Below are positions 1-11,200 of a DNA stretch of 64,000 bases, in pieces; position 1 is the first letter of the stretch; each line of letters opens with the position of its first letter. Source of the stretch: Pectinophora gossypiella (lineage: Eukaryota > Arthropoda > Insecta > Lepidoptera > Gelechiidae). Where the stretch lies: NCBI RefSeq assembly GCF_024362695.1, contig NC_065408.1, positions 9,300,001 through 9,364,000 of the forward strand, in the 5' to 3' direction. The notes below the pieces were generated by a model. The model was not told the origin of the DNA and made no database searches. It saw nothing but the letters and a program-made list of their open reading frames with translations. The position numbers and the translations under genes are program-made.

Positions 1-858
1 GATATGGATAGTGTTGTTATAGAAATTAAAACTCAGGGAAGTCTTATATTTAAAATCGATAGAAAGTTAGAGGAACTTGACGAAGCAAACAGCGCTGTGT
101 CGCAGGTTCTGAGCTGGTTTACAGTAAATAACCTAGTTCTAAATGCTAAGAAAACGAAGTGTATTAAATTTGCTCTACCAAACGTAAAGAAAGTAAAAAA
201 TAACATTAAAATTAACGACGAGAATTTAGATTTTGTTGAACACACCGTTTTCTTAGGAATTACTGTAGATTTAAAACTTCAATGGGGCCCACATATTGTA
301 TCACTAGCGGGCAAGCTAAGTTCAGCAGCATATGCCGTCAGAAGAATCCGACAACTCACAGATGTACCCACTGCTAGACTTGTCTACTTCAGCTACTTCC
401 ACAGCGTAATGTCTTACGGTATTTTATTGTGGGGTCGAGCCGCTGATGTAGAAACTATTTTCATCATTCAAAAAAGGGCAGTTCGCGCTATTTATAATCT
501 GCGTTGTCGGGACTCTTTAAGGGAGCTGTTTAAAGAAATAAATATACTGACGGTCGCAAGTCAATATATTTATGAAAACATTATGTATGTGCGTAAGAAT
601 GTATCTCTCCTTCCGAGAAACTGTGAAAGGCATACTTACAATACAAGGAATAAAGATAAAATTGTTGTTCAAAATTCTAGATTAAGTAAATTAAATTCAT
701 CTTTTTTGGGGTTATGTATACGTTTTTACAATAAAATACCAGATAATATTTTAAATTTGTCAGAGAATAAATTTAAAGCTCACGTGAAGCTTACTTTATG
801 TAAAAAAGCTTATTATAAGATTAATGATTACCTAAATGATAAACATGTCTGGTATTAA
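1..858 (+). CDS. Non-LTR retrotransposon reverse transcriptase, C-terminal part
   Basis: Open frame from the window edge to a TAA at 856-858, about 285 residues. It begins at or just after where the catalytic YxDD motif would sit, and then shows the usual post-catalytic LINE pattern: LSWFTVNNLVLNAKKTKCI at about residues 38-56, FLGITVDLKLQWGPHI at about 84-99, and a C-terminal thumb and tail with YNKIPDNILNLSENKFKAHV. This layout is typical of jockey/CR1-type insect LINEs. The upstream endonuclease and polymerase core are outside the window. The frame has no internal stop, so the copy may be young. It is a TE protein, not a host gene; clade assignment is by pattern only. Confidence 0.88.
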   Translation, partial: DMDSVVIEIKTQGSLIFKIDRKLEELDEANSAVSQVLSWFTVNNLVLNAKKTKCIKFALPNVKKVKNNIKINDENLDFVEHTVFLGITVDLKLQWGPHIVSLAGKLSSAAYAVRRIRQLTDVPTARLVYFSYFHSVMSYGILLWGRAADVETIFIIQKRAVRAIYNLRCRDSLRELFKEINILTVASQYIYENIMYVRKNVSLLPRNCERHTYNTRNKDKIVVQNSRLSKLNSSFLGLCIRFYNKIPDNILNLSENKFKAHVKLTLCKKAYYKINDYLNDKHVWY

Positions 859-1066
859 ATGTGTTCCTCTAGTTATTAAATAACTTGTAATGTACCCTCA
901 TTGATTTAAAAGATGTGTTGCTGTTGCAGTTTCTTGTCATTTCTTCTCCTCAGCCATAACACCTTGCGAAATGACGTAAATTCAAAATGTTACATTGACC
1001 TTCAACAAGTTTATCCATGATAATTACGTTGAATAAATGATTCTGATTCTGATTCTGATTCTGAGT
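1..1066 (+). mobile_element. Jockey/CR1-like LINE, 3' portion with simple-repeat tail
   Basis: After the RT stop comes a 3' UTR of about 180 bp that includes TTGACCTTCAACAAGTTTAT and ends in ATAAATGATTCTGATTCTGATTCTGATTCTGAG, a tail of tandem GATTCT units typical of LINEs that end in a short repeat instead of poly(A). The same 3' UTR recurs at 8773-8822, and a diverged copy of the protein end is at 39217-39377. The insertion lies where the last kinin-receptor exon is absent. Confidence 0.85.
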
Positions 1067-2174
1067 CATTTTCACGTTCAAAATTGTTGGTACGAAAAAT
1101 TCTACTCTTGCGTAGTAAAAATTTGTTTATTATTACAAAAGAAATCCTACTACCCAAAGTTCACAAATTCTTGTGCCATGAGAGTTGTAGGTGTATAAAA
1201 AAGTAAATATTTGTGTAACCCTTCTAAAGACGCGTTTCTCTCGAGATCAAACGGATGGAGAAGTTAAGCGTCGTGTTTACCGTCTTGCGACAATCAGCTT
1301 AAAGGTCTAAGTACTTCGTGCGGGTCCTTTAGATGCTAAAATCTCAATTTAGTACGATTGCGTGCACCAATTTTCTAGGTAACTCAAACAAAAAAAATCA
1401 ACTAAAAAGGTCATCCCGTAACCCCATTATTTCTTAAACAATTTCAAATTCAGAAGAGTGTATCGATCGATGTTTGTTACCACATTATATAAGGTAATGG
1501 AATTTTTAAAGTGTCTTTTCGGTGGAATTATTTGAAGCAACCTAATAAAATTATTAGATTTTCTTTATTCGCAAAGTGTGAGTATTTTTGTAATCTTAAG
1601 CAAATACTATTAAAAGTTTAAAACCCAAGATTAAAACTAATCCTTGGCTAAAGACAATTGACGTCATTGATGGCTGAGAGATTAGTTACTATGGAAACAT
1701 TCAATTATTCATTATAGAAGGCTAACGAACATAGGTATGATTGTCTCGTTATTGGGAAGAAATAGTTTTTAGTAAACCTATAATTTGTAGGTTGCCAAAA
1801 GTTGCCAAAAATGCAGTACCTCTTGAATCCTGTCCTTCGCTTCCTTCACAGAAAAAGTTCTTCAGTGGGATGAGAAACTATACCAAACATCATACGATAG
1901 CGTCAAACAGATTTATCGATTAACATAGCATGTTTATAGTTACTATCATAATATTCATATATATATAACAACACACTGTATACGCATATGATATCAAAAT
2001 ACACACACACACACACACACACAGAGTGTGTGGCGTACGCAGTGTGTTGTTATACTTCGTAAGCTGAAAGGTGAGTCGCGTAGAGTTAAAGTCAAACAAT
2101 ACATAGATGATTTGGCATTAAAACTAAAAGTTCCTTGAGAAGGGTAACTAGTCAATTAAACGAGCCGTACTTAC
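1067..2174. other. Intron of the kinin receptor, no exon seen
   Basis: AT-rich DNA between the LINE and the TM6 exon. I looked on the minus strand for a TM7 exon (a WF...NPxxY pattern after an acceptor in phase 2) and found none. The short frame at 1741-1923 has no family resemblance and no splice context. The only structured item is the hairpin at 1961-2055. Confidence 0.6.
1961..2055. repeat. Hairpin with (AC)n microsatellite in its loop
   Basis: Left arm TATAACAACACACTG followed by TATACGCATA; right arm GCGTACGCAGTGTGTTGTTATA. The outer 15 bp are perfectly complementary and the next bases nearly so. The loop holds about 11 AC units (2001-2022). It could be a minimal MITE or a structure formed by repeat expansion. 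Confidence 0.7.
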
Positions 2175-2275
2175 TCATTAATAGAAGGGAAAAAAGATTG
2201 CAGAAGTAAATAGCTCTGTAGAGGCAGCCAGCATAATGCGAAAAGCGCCACGACTAATACCAACATTTTTATAAC
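2175..2275 (-). CDS. Lkr: Kinin receptor exon: end of ICL3 and TM6
   Basis: Acceptor TTTCAG before GTTATAAAAATG; donor GTAAGT after AATGA. It encodes VIKMLVLVVALFALCWLPLQ and then SYLLLQSFFPSIN. CWLP is the TM6 hallmark. It ends in phase 2, so the TM7 exon must begin with one completing base; that exon lies left of position 1. Confidence 0.9.
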
Positions 2276-5200
2276 CTGAAACAAAAAAGAAAGTTTAACG
2301 CACAGAATGTGGATAATAATTGCCTATTTTTTAGTTATATTTTTACCTTATGACCCTTTGCGCAGCGTTTAACTGCAAAATCATAGTCTTACTTATATAT
2401 TTATTTCCTAAAGATCGGAAAGAAGAAAACGTAGAAAAACTTATTTTCAATCAAAACTGCTTTTCCCGACTAGCTGCTTTTCTGTTTCGTAACTCGTCCT
2501 TCAGACCGGATACACTCCACGTTGCTGCTCATTTTATAGCAATTTATCACGAATTTTAGTGGACAGTATGGGGAAGTGTCAAAATTTAGGGAGTGCTGCT
2601 TTACCGGTACCTACCCAATCTCATATCGTATGGAACCTGGGGAGGGTTGTTATATCCCAAAAAGCCTATATTATATTAGCCATTTGGTATGGCCACGGAA
2701 CGTTAAAAAAAACTATTTCTTGAAGACTGCAAAAGCTTAATAGTGGTAGGACTGTTATTATAGATTTTTTTCATACGTTCAGTAACGTATGCGTTCTCGA
2801 ATATATCTAACTACGATCCTATTATACATATATACACAAGAACATGCTTATTTCCCTAATTATGTCAATAGTGTTGAATGAAAGTTACACATGTTACGAT
2901 GAAAGACTCAAACGTACCCTTAAAATATTCTTAAAGGACAATGCGGGTACAAATGGGCACATTTGAAGGGCTTTCTCGCGGGCTCTTGGAATAATTTACA
3001 TTAATTTGTTTGATCGTTTTTTATTTATTTTATTATTGTCATTGTTTTGTGTTGCGAATTGTAAATTTAATGTAAGGTTTTTTTTTTGGTGTAAAGGAAT
3101 AGTATCTAAAGTATTTCCCTAATGCAGATAAAGATAAAAACAGATAAAATGTTTTATTAATTAATTCGTGAATTGCAACATACCTCTGAACTGTTAATAA
3201 GTACAACATAATTGGAATCCTTTTATTTTTTATATTACCCACATTCACAAAGAACAAAGTGAAAATTTAAATGAACCCCTTATATGAGGCTTGAAATTAA
3301 AAGACTCGATGTTACTGCCCACACCACCCACCCGCTGACCCGGACACTCCGAAAAAATCACAACAATTTGAGTGTTTTTGGGTTACACGCTTTTGTTTTA
3401 CATTTTCAGGAAGTAACGCCAAATCATTTTCCGGAATTTTGAGGATTTTAATTTGTACACAGAGTTTAATGTATTATTTGAAATAGGTAGGTACTTAAAT
3501 CCAATCTTTAATTGTCACTGACGCTAAGTGACGTTCAATTTGATATTGTGCTGATTCCAGTATACACCACCTAATTTTATTTTAAGTTATCATTTTATTA
3601 TCCGCCGTAATGAAAAGATAAATATGATACGCGTAAAATTTATGGAACACGCGTGAATTTTAGACAGAAAAAACAAACGTCCGTCTGAAAATGCTACATT
3701 GGTCATTAACCGTCAAACGGGTTGCATACGAGCGAGGTGCCTATTTGATTCGCCCGGGTTATTCATTCATACCGTGATTCATTTCAACATTAACACCTGT
3801 CAATCACTCGTCCCTTTCCGTTTCGGCGTATAAGAAAGCTATAAATTTAAATTACAGCGGGGTTAAAAAGACACATCGAAGCAATTCATCTAAAAAAGCA
3901 ATATTGCAATTTGATATTTGCGCATATAAAAGTAAGTGCGCAATGCAAACAAATGTCAAATAACAATATTGCTTTCTTAGACGAATTGCAACAATGCGGC
4001 CACCAGGTAAAAAAATAATAATTAAGAAGTGTCTGCGATGCCATTATAATTATAAATAAATTAGGTATAAAATTTGAGTTTTGTGGCAAATTTCCGACCA
4101 TGATGCTCGATACAAATAATACGCGTGCAAAATTACGATCGTTATCATATCCCTAATTCAATTTTCTTAAACCAATAGCAATACGCACGTTTCGATAAAG
4201 AGTGATCACTTAAATAAATAAACACTATTTGCCGACTGAATTGGAATGGAATTAAGTGACGTCATTCTAACATTAGTGTTTGCCGTGAGGTCATGTATTA
4301 TTGTGTATTGCTATTAAGTCTAGCACTATTATGACAGTCACTGACTCTCCCCAAAATTTAGTGTTTCTCAGACAGAATAATATTTTATTATCTCCTATAA
4401 TGATTTCCTTAGAGATCCAAGACCGGATTTACGGCACAACGCTTCCTTAAGAGATGAATTTTAACCAGAATATTAAAATGATTTTCTGTTTTCATGAGTC
4501 TTTTATCTGAGGTTTATTTTAGCAAAACAACAGAGAATTTTAAAAGAAAATACTGTGCGTGAGTAGGTACCTACGTTAATAATTATCTTCAACGAATATT
4601 TTCCGAATGTTAGTGACAGAATGACATATTTTATCGCCAGCTATTTATCTTAACACACTTATACTTACGACCCAATTCGAACTACTTTTTACGTACCTTT
4701 TTCTTGTTTTTCATATGGTTTGCATCTCGCAACTCCTGCGCATTGCCTGGTGCCCGCGCACCCCACAATTTCATCGCCATATGCGCATAGGCGAAAGTTA
4801 TCACGAACAACGGGATTACGTACTGCGTCAAGAAAAAATAAATTAGTAATAACACTAATACCTACTTAGTGGTTTTCTAACAATAATGTATAATTATATA
4901 TGACGACTCTTACCTAGATTTGCGGTGAGCAGATTTACTTCCAGGCCACAATTATATTATGCAACTACTTACTACAAGGCCGGAATGAAAAAGTATTGTG
5001 CAAAGTCACCGATAAATAACTCAGACTAACGTAAAGTAAATAAACCTGTGCTAGGTTTCCTGCTTTTATCAGGATGACTAAGCGAACCTCGAGAAACACT
5101 GACTAAAAAGTAATTACGTTAGTCCAGGAAAGTGTTAGTTCCCGAGCTAACTTTGCTGAACTTTTAAACCTACACGACTTCAACGACAAATAATATTGAA

Positions 5201-8200
5201 AAATAAATTATATTTAATCACTTATCAGTTGTTCAGCAGAGTCGGAGCGTTGTTGTTTTTAAAGTAAGTAAGTAGGTACATTCATTACCAGTAAACATCA
5301 GAAATATAAATAGATTTTTTGTAAGTCAAAAGCTGCCTTCTTTTAATAATTATTATGATAATCACAATCTAAAAGCGCTTTGTTTCCTCCTTCCGAATAC
5401 GAACGAGCAACGTTTGGCATTCTCTGCCCGTAAATTTTTCCTCAAAAAATACACGCGAATCTTTATTTTCAAGGCAAGAGTGAATAGGCATGTTTTAGGT
5501 AAGCATGTTCCATCCTCGGCCACATTATCACTTACCATCAGGTGAGATTGTCAAATGCTTACCTAAAAGAAACAAATACAGTGCACTAATATAAACTCTA
5601 AGAGTAAGAAAGAAACATTTATGACTTCTGGACACCACAGACACAGACAGACAGGTACATTACATTCAACACAGGACAGAAACCATACGGAAATCAATAC
5701 ACAAAAAAAAGGAAAAAAGAAAACAAAATCGAGATCAAAAATCATTAACAAAAAAAAAAGAAAAACAAACCAAAATCATAAAAATAATACTAAAAGACAC
5801 AGGCACAGAAAGAGAGAGGCAGAGTACAGGCAGAGGCAGAGTATTCGCGAGTATTCGCTTAAGTTAGGATGAAATTAAATAATATAATTTACCTGGAATA
5901 TATACAACAGTAGTCTGTATATAGATAGCGAATTGGAACCGAATTCACTGGGAGCACAGAACGGCTTCTTATAAGTTATTTTCGTCACTGAAATCAAAAG
6001 TTTATATTAAATGTAAGAAATAACTGATACTTGTTTCCTGTTTAATTTACCAAAGTTATTTCAGAAATGTCAAACCGCTCAGACTAATCACAACTTAAAA
6101 TTATTTTATTCCTACGGGCAAGGGCGAAATTGTATCGCACTTTTCCAACGAAGCAACAAGGAGGGTTATATGTTTGATCGCTATGTATGTATGTATGTAT
6201 TCTAAAATATTATTAGATATTTATAACAAACAGAAAATTCTTTTGAATAGCGGACTTCCTGTGTTGTAAAAAAATTCTTGTAGCCAGTATTTGTAGAAAT
6301 TAAGAAAATATTTACTACACTAATATCCGTTATTTCATAAAATAAATAAGTATTAAATATCCATCAGTCATAAAAAATAATTTACTGCTTTCTACAGGGA
6401 GAGGAATATATAATTTATTATAGAAATTGAGGCGAATATCTATTACTACTTTGTAATGTTATCTTTGGTACATATAGCGTGTTCTATACAGTCACACTGG
6501 TGTACCTAATGACTAGTATAACCACGAGCTTCTAATAATGACTTAACCTAACTTTGGTACTGTGTCTAATTATGGCATTAAGCAAATGTCTTAGGAGAAT
6601 GAAAAGCAAAATTATTACTGTCTACTAAAAGAGACAGAAGACAAAATGCTTCATTTCTAAAAGGATTTCATAGGAGATTTTATAGCGCGGAAAGGAGAAG
6701 TAAAAGACTTATTGCGCCCTTCTTGCAGGTAATAAACTTAACTAAAGGACATAAAATGAAATGATTATACCTGGATCCACTTCATCCTCCATGATGACGA
6801 CCCAAAACATGGCCATTGGAGCCGCTAACGATAATGCCAGAACCCATATAAAGACTATTATCACTTTTGCTACCCGCTTAGATGTGTGGGCGCTGAAACA
6901 AAGACGGAAATGTTTTATTAATGCTGAAACATATACAAAGGTGCCGATTCCGACAGAAACAAGCTTAATTTCAATTTAGTTTGACAGTTATGAGACTAGC
7001 TCTCTCTCTTTGCACTTGTCGTAAGAAGAGGATAGGGCATTTTTATGAACTGTCAAAGTAAATTAAAATTAAGTTTCGGTCTGCGAAATTTTGTACGCCT
7101 ATAAATATCCAACTAACTATACACATTCAACCGGAGGGGGTATGGAGCATACTCCACCACGCTGCTCCACTGCGGGTTGGTGGAGGTGTTTTACGGCTAA
7201 TAGCCGGGACCAACGGCTTAACGTGCCCTCCGAAGCACGGAATCGTCTTACTTTTTCGGACAATTAGGCGATTCAAGCCTGAAAAGTCCTTACCAAACAA
7301 AGGAAAGTCTCACAAAGTGATTTCCAGATCGTGAGCCTAACGGTCTAACCACTAGACCACGGAGGCTGTTACTAGACCACGGAGGCTGTTACTAGACCAC
7401 GGAGGCTGTTGCCCCCCAACCCTCTCTGGTTAATTGAGGGGAGGCCTGTGCCCAGCAGTGGGACGTATATAGGCAGTTTATGTTTACACATTACCTGTAT
7501 ATACCGGTATATATCATATGAGACGCAGGAATACCACCTACAGAAACATAAACTTACGCCATAAATAAACAGAGAAGATTTGCACCAACTTTTGATACGA
7601 AGTTTTGAGATGTGACCGTATGGACGGGTCCCAATTTATCGCCCACATATTTAGGTCAGTCAGTAACAAGTTACGAGCGGTTCAGCCTGTGGGTTCAGCA
7701 CATTCAGCAGTGGTTACCGCAAAATTGTTCGATCTGATCACCAGTGGTCGTAATTCGATTAAAAACTGATTGCACAGTATGGTATGGTCGTCGCATAGGC
7801 TTGATTACGCTCAATAATACTAAAATCTTTCTATCGGCTTACCAAAGGCTATCATGGTTCTTGTCTTGTGTGAGACGTGAGATCAATAACCGACATCATC
7901 AACCCTGGTGGCAGGGTTACTATTGAACCGCCATAAGACCCTGGCATGGTTCTTGTAACGACTACGTATTTACGTACTTACTTAAGTAAATCATAGGTAT
8001 ACAAAATATAGAAATACTAACGTTAGGTGGTTTTAAATTACAGGAAATGCAATTGTTTTGTGTGATGCTCCCTGGCCGGAGAAAGAAATAAATAATACAT
8101 CATATATAAACAGCCTATATACATCCCACTGCTGGGCACAGGTCTCCCCTCAATCTACCGGAGGGGGGTAAATAATACATCAAAGCATTAAAATAAAATG

Positions 8201-11200
8201 AATGTTAGAAGAGGTCTGGCCAGGGAGTATTTATCCCCAGCCGTGCCACCGTGAGTTTCAAAAATTATAGTGTGTAATCAAGCAATAGGGACATATAAAA
8301 AAAGTGCGGAATCTCTACCATTTTACAAAGTATCTCCTATGCGAAGTATATCTTATGTATCTAAGCTTTAATAAGAAGTTATTTTTTTTTACTTATACCT
8401 CTTAATTTCAAACAACAAATCTAGTATTGTTTGTGTAGGTATTAAAATCAATTTATTATTTCAGTACTTTCTATTTTCGTGTTTTTCTTCAAGTAAACCG
8501 AAATGTTTATTTAAATATATACAAATCAAAGGGGACCGGCCAGGAAGTATCCGGTTGTAAATAATCTGTTTACAAGAAAGGTACAATGGAAAACAAGAAT
8601 GCAAACATTTTAAAATTTCAAAAATTCAATTTAGCTATCCATTTTACCTTTCTCTATAAACATAATATTTGCTTATCGATGCAGCAAACATAACATAACG
8701 TAACATATCATAACATAACATAACATAGCATAGCATAGCATAGCATTGGCTTTTATTAATATTTAATTTTACTTATTGACCTTCAACAAGTTTATCCATG
8801 ATGACGTTGAATAAATGATAATGATATCTAATTTCTGACAAATACTTTATTGCACAAACAGGAAAAAACAAAATACAAAACAAAAGAGAAATAGAATGAG
8901 TGCAATAGTCGGCATTTATAACACAATTTTTTACACTATTTATTTTGTTTTTTTTTTATTATAATAAATTTGCCCAGCAGTGGGACAATGATTAGGCTAC
9001 AGAAAAAAAAAATAACGGACAGTAATAATGTGCAACATAATTGTTAGGGTATGCAAAAAATATATGTGTAACAATTTAAGTTTCAAAGTAATAGGGTCCT
9101 TATAGGGTCACTGGACAGATGGCAGCGCAGGCTTACCTAGACTAAATCTGTTTGTACACAAAGCACAGTACCCTAAAAATTACCTTAAATTATAAATTAA
9201 AATATTATCGTTTGTATTTGCTACAATTTTATGTTATTTATTTATTTTATTTTATTACATGTCGGACAAATGGGCACGGCATTCGCGCGTAGGGGCCGTC
9301 GAATCAATCGAGCACGAAATAGAGTCTCATTTATCTAACATACTTCAAAAAAAAAATAAGGAAAATAGGATTCAATTCGGTTAAGTGCAACACACTTTTA
9401 GATTTTCCAAATTTCCCCTTTCCTGTTATGTTAACATCTAGGGTTGTAACTTGCGGTGATGTGCACAGAGTGTTGTGTAAGGACTGTGTAAAACGTAATA
9501 CATTTTCTCAAGCTCCGAGCTCACCTAAACAATATGGCATGGAATCCTAATCTCCCCGTACCCTTAGAAATAATTTTGAAAGGTTTTTTGGTAGGGAAAT
9601 CTTAACTGATTGTAGAAGCGACAATGATTTATTCTTTAAAAGAGGCAGAGGCATTTTGAGTTTATGAAAATGAATTGAATTGACTCCAAGATGTAAAGCT
9701 TCGATAAGGGATCGTAAAAAGGCCACATTGAAGCATTTTTTCTAAAAAAAATAACATTCAAATCTTCTATTACTCAAGTCAAGAAACCATCCTCCAAACT
9801 TCCGATTCAATTATGCGTCACGACGAAACACGACTACGTAGGTTCGCGGTGTTAGCTTTGTTGTCTGTAAACAACTATTTAAATCCTATTTTTAAAGGTA
9901 AAGCAACGCTGTATGGTGCGACGCAAACCCTAAACTATTCGAGAACTGTAGTACGTAGACCAAATGTACTTGTTTGACTAAGGACTGCTAATATCGTTAT
10001 AGAGGACCTGGCTATACTTTGGACTGGTTGTATTCTTCTATCGTATCTGCGGACACCCTCATGCAGCGTATAAGCTCGCTAATATCTATCTTAGTGTAAT
10101 TGCTTCATCATCACCTGCCCATTAACGTCCCCACTGCAGGGGCACGGGCCTTCCCTATGGATGGATAGGGAGATCGGGCCTTAAACCATCACGCGGTCCT
10201 AGTGCGGATTGATGGTTATTAACGACTGCTAATGCAGCCGGAACCAACGGCTTAACGTGCCTTCCGAAGCACGGAGGAGCTCGAGATGAAAACTTTTTTT
10301 TTTGTGTTCACCCATCCTATGACCGGCCTTTGCGAAAGTTGCTTAACTTCAATAATCGCAGACCGAGCGCGTTTACCGCTGCGCCACCGAGCTCCCGTAA
10401 AATGCTTGAGTCGCGATTAAATGAAACTGCAGATACTTACGTGAGGTGATTACGAGTAAATTAAAAACCAAATCAACAAAATCATATCTTTTTTAAAAAG
10501 CAAAGACGACACAGGTGGAAGAATTGTGATGGCTAAAGTAGAGCGAGGTTGTTTTATTTTTTTAGATCTCTTGCTTTCTGACTTGATTGGTTCTGAGTTA
10601 TCATTATTTTTTTTGTAAAAAAAAATATCTAATTCGGACAGAACTGAAGAAACAGAAAAGAAGAAATCCGACTCAGATTTTATCGATGTATTTTTCTCTT
10701 TGTGAGTTTCCCTAAGTACGTGTATGTGCTATAAAAGCAAAAAAAAAAACCATTGTGTAAAATTAATCTTTGAGAACTATTATCCAGCAACAAAATAACA
10801 ATGGAGAATTTCAACTGGAGTTGTCAGTTACTTACTAATTGTTGGGAAAGGAATATTCTTGTTTTTATTTTGTTTTTTGAGACTATTACCCTATTTATAA
10901 ACTTACCCCGATTTATTTTTTTACTACATCATTCCATAGCCTATTTTAAAACCAAACATATACATATACACAAACACACACACGCACACGCACACACACA
11001 GATACACACATACATACACACAGACACATACATCCATACAAATCATAAAAAAATCATATATGTTATACATACATATGTTTTTTTTTTGGGAGTCTCATAT
11101 CCTTGATTTAAACGCGGTAAGAACCTGTTATTATGTGTTTAAATTATTTTAAAACCAAACAAAACTCTGTTGTTAAAGGAATATACAGTTAGTTCCGTGA

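Larger units (their letters stand above)
2276..4696. other. Kinin receptor intron (2.4 kb)
   Basis: It holds two adjacent palindromic MITEs (3548-3858 and 3862-4003) and otherwise AT-rich DNA. Short open frames at 2350-2559 and 3039-3257 have no recognisable content. I see no further exon. Confidence 0.6.

Noticed and set aside
1067..2174. TM7 exon of the kinin receptor
   Set aside because: No NPxxY-like frame with an acceptor on the minus strand was found.
5621..5872. Lys/Arg/His-rich 83-residue frame as a basic protein gene
   Set aside because: Purine-rich low-complexity DNA with no splice or start context; the opposite strand is equally open.
10801..11106. 101-residue frame with a hydrophobic start
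   Set aside because: Its second half is the AC-rich repeat read as His/Thr; no supporting signals.
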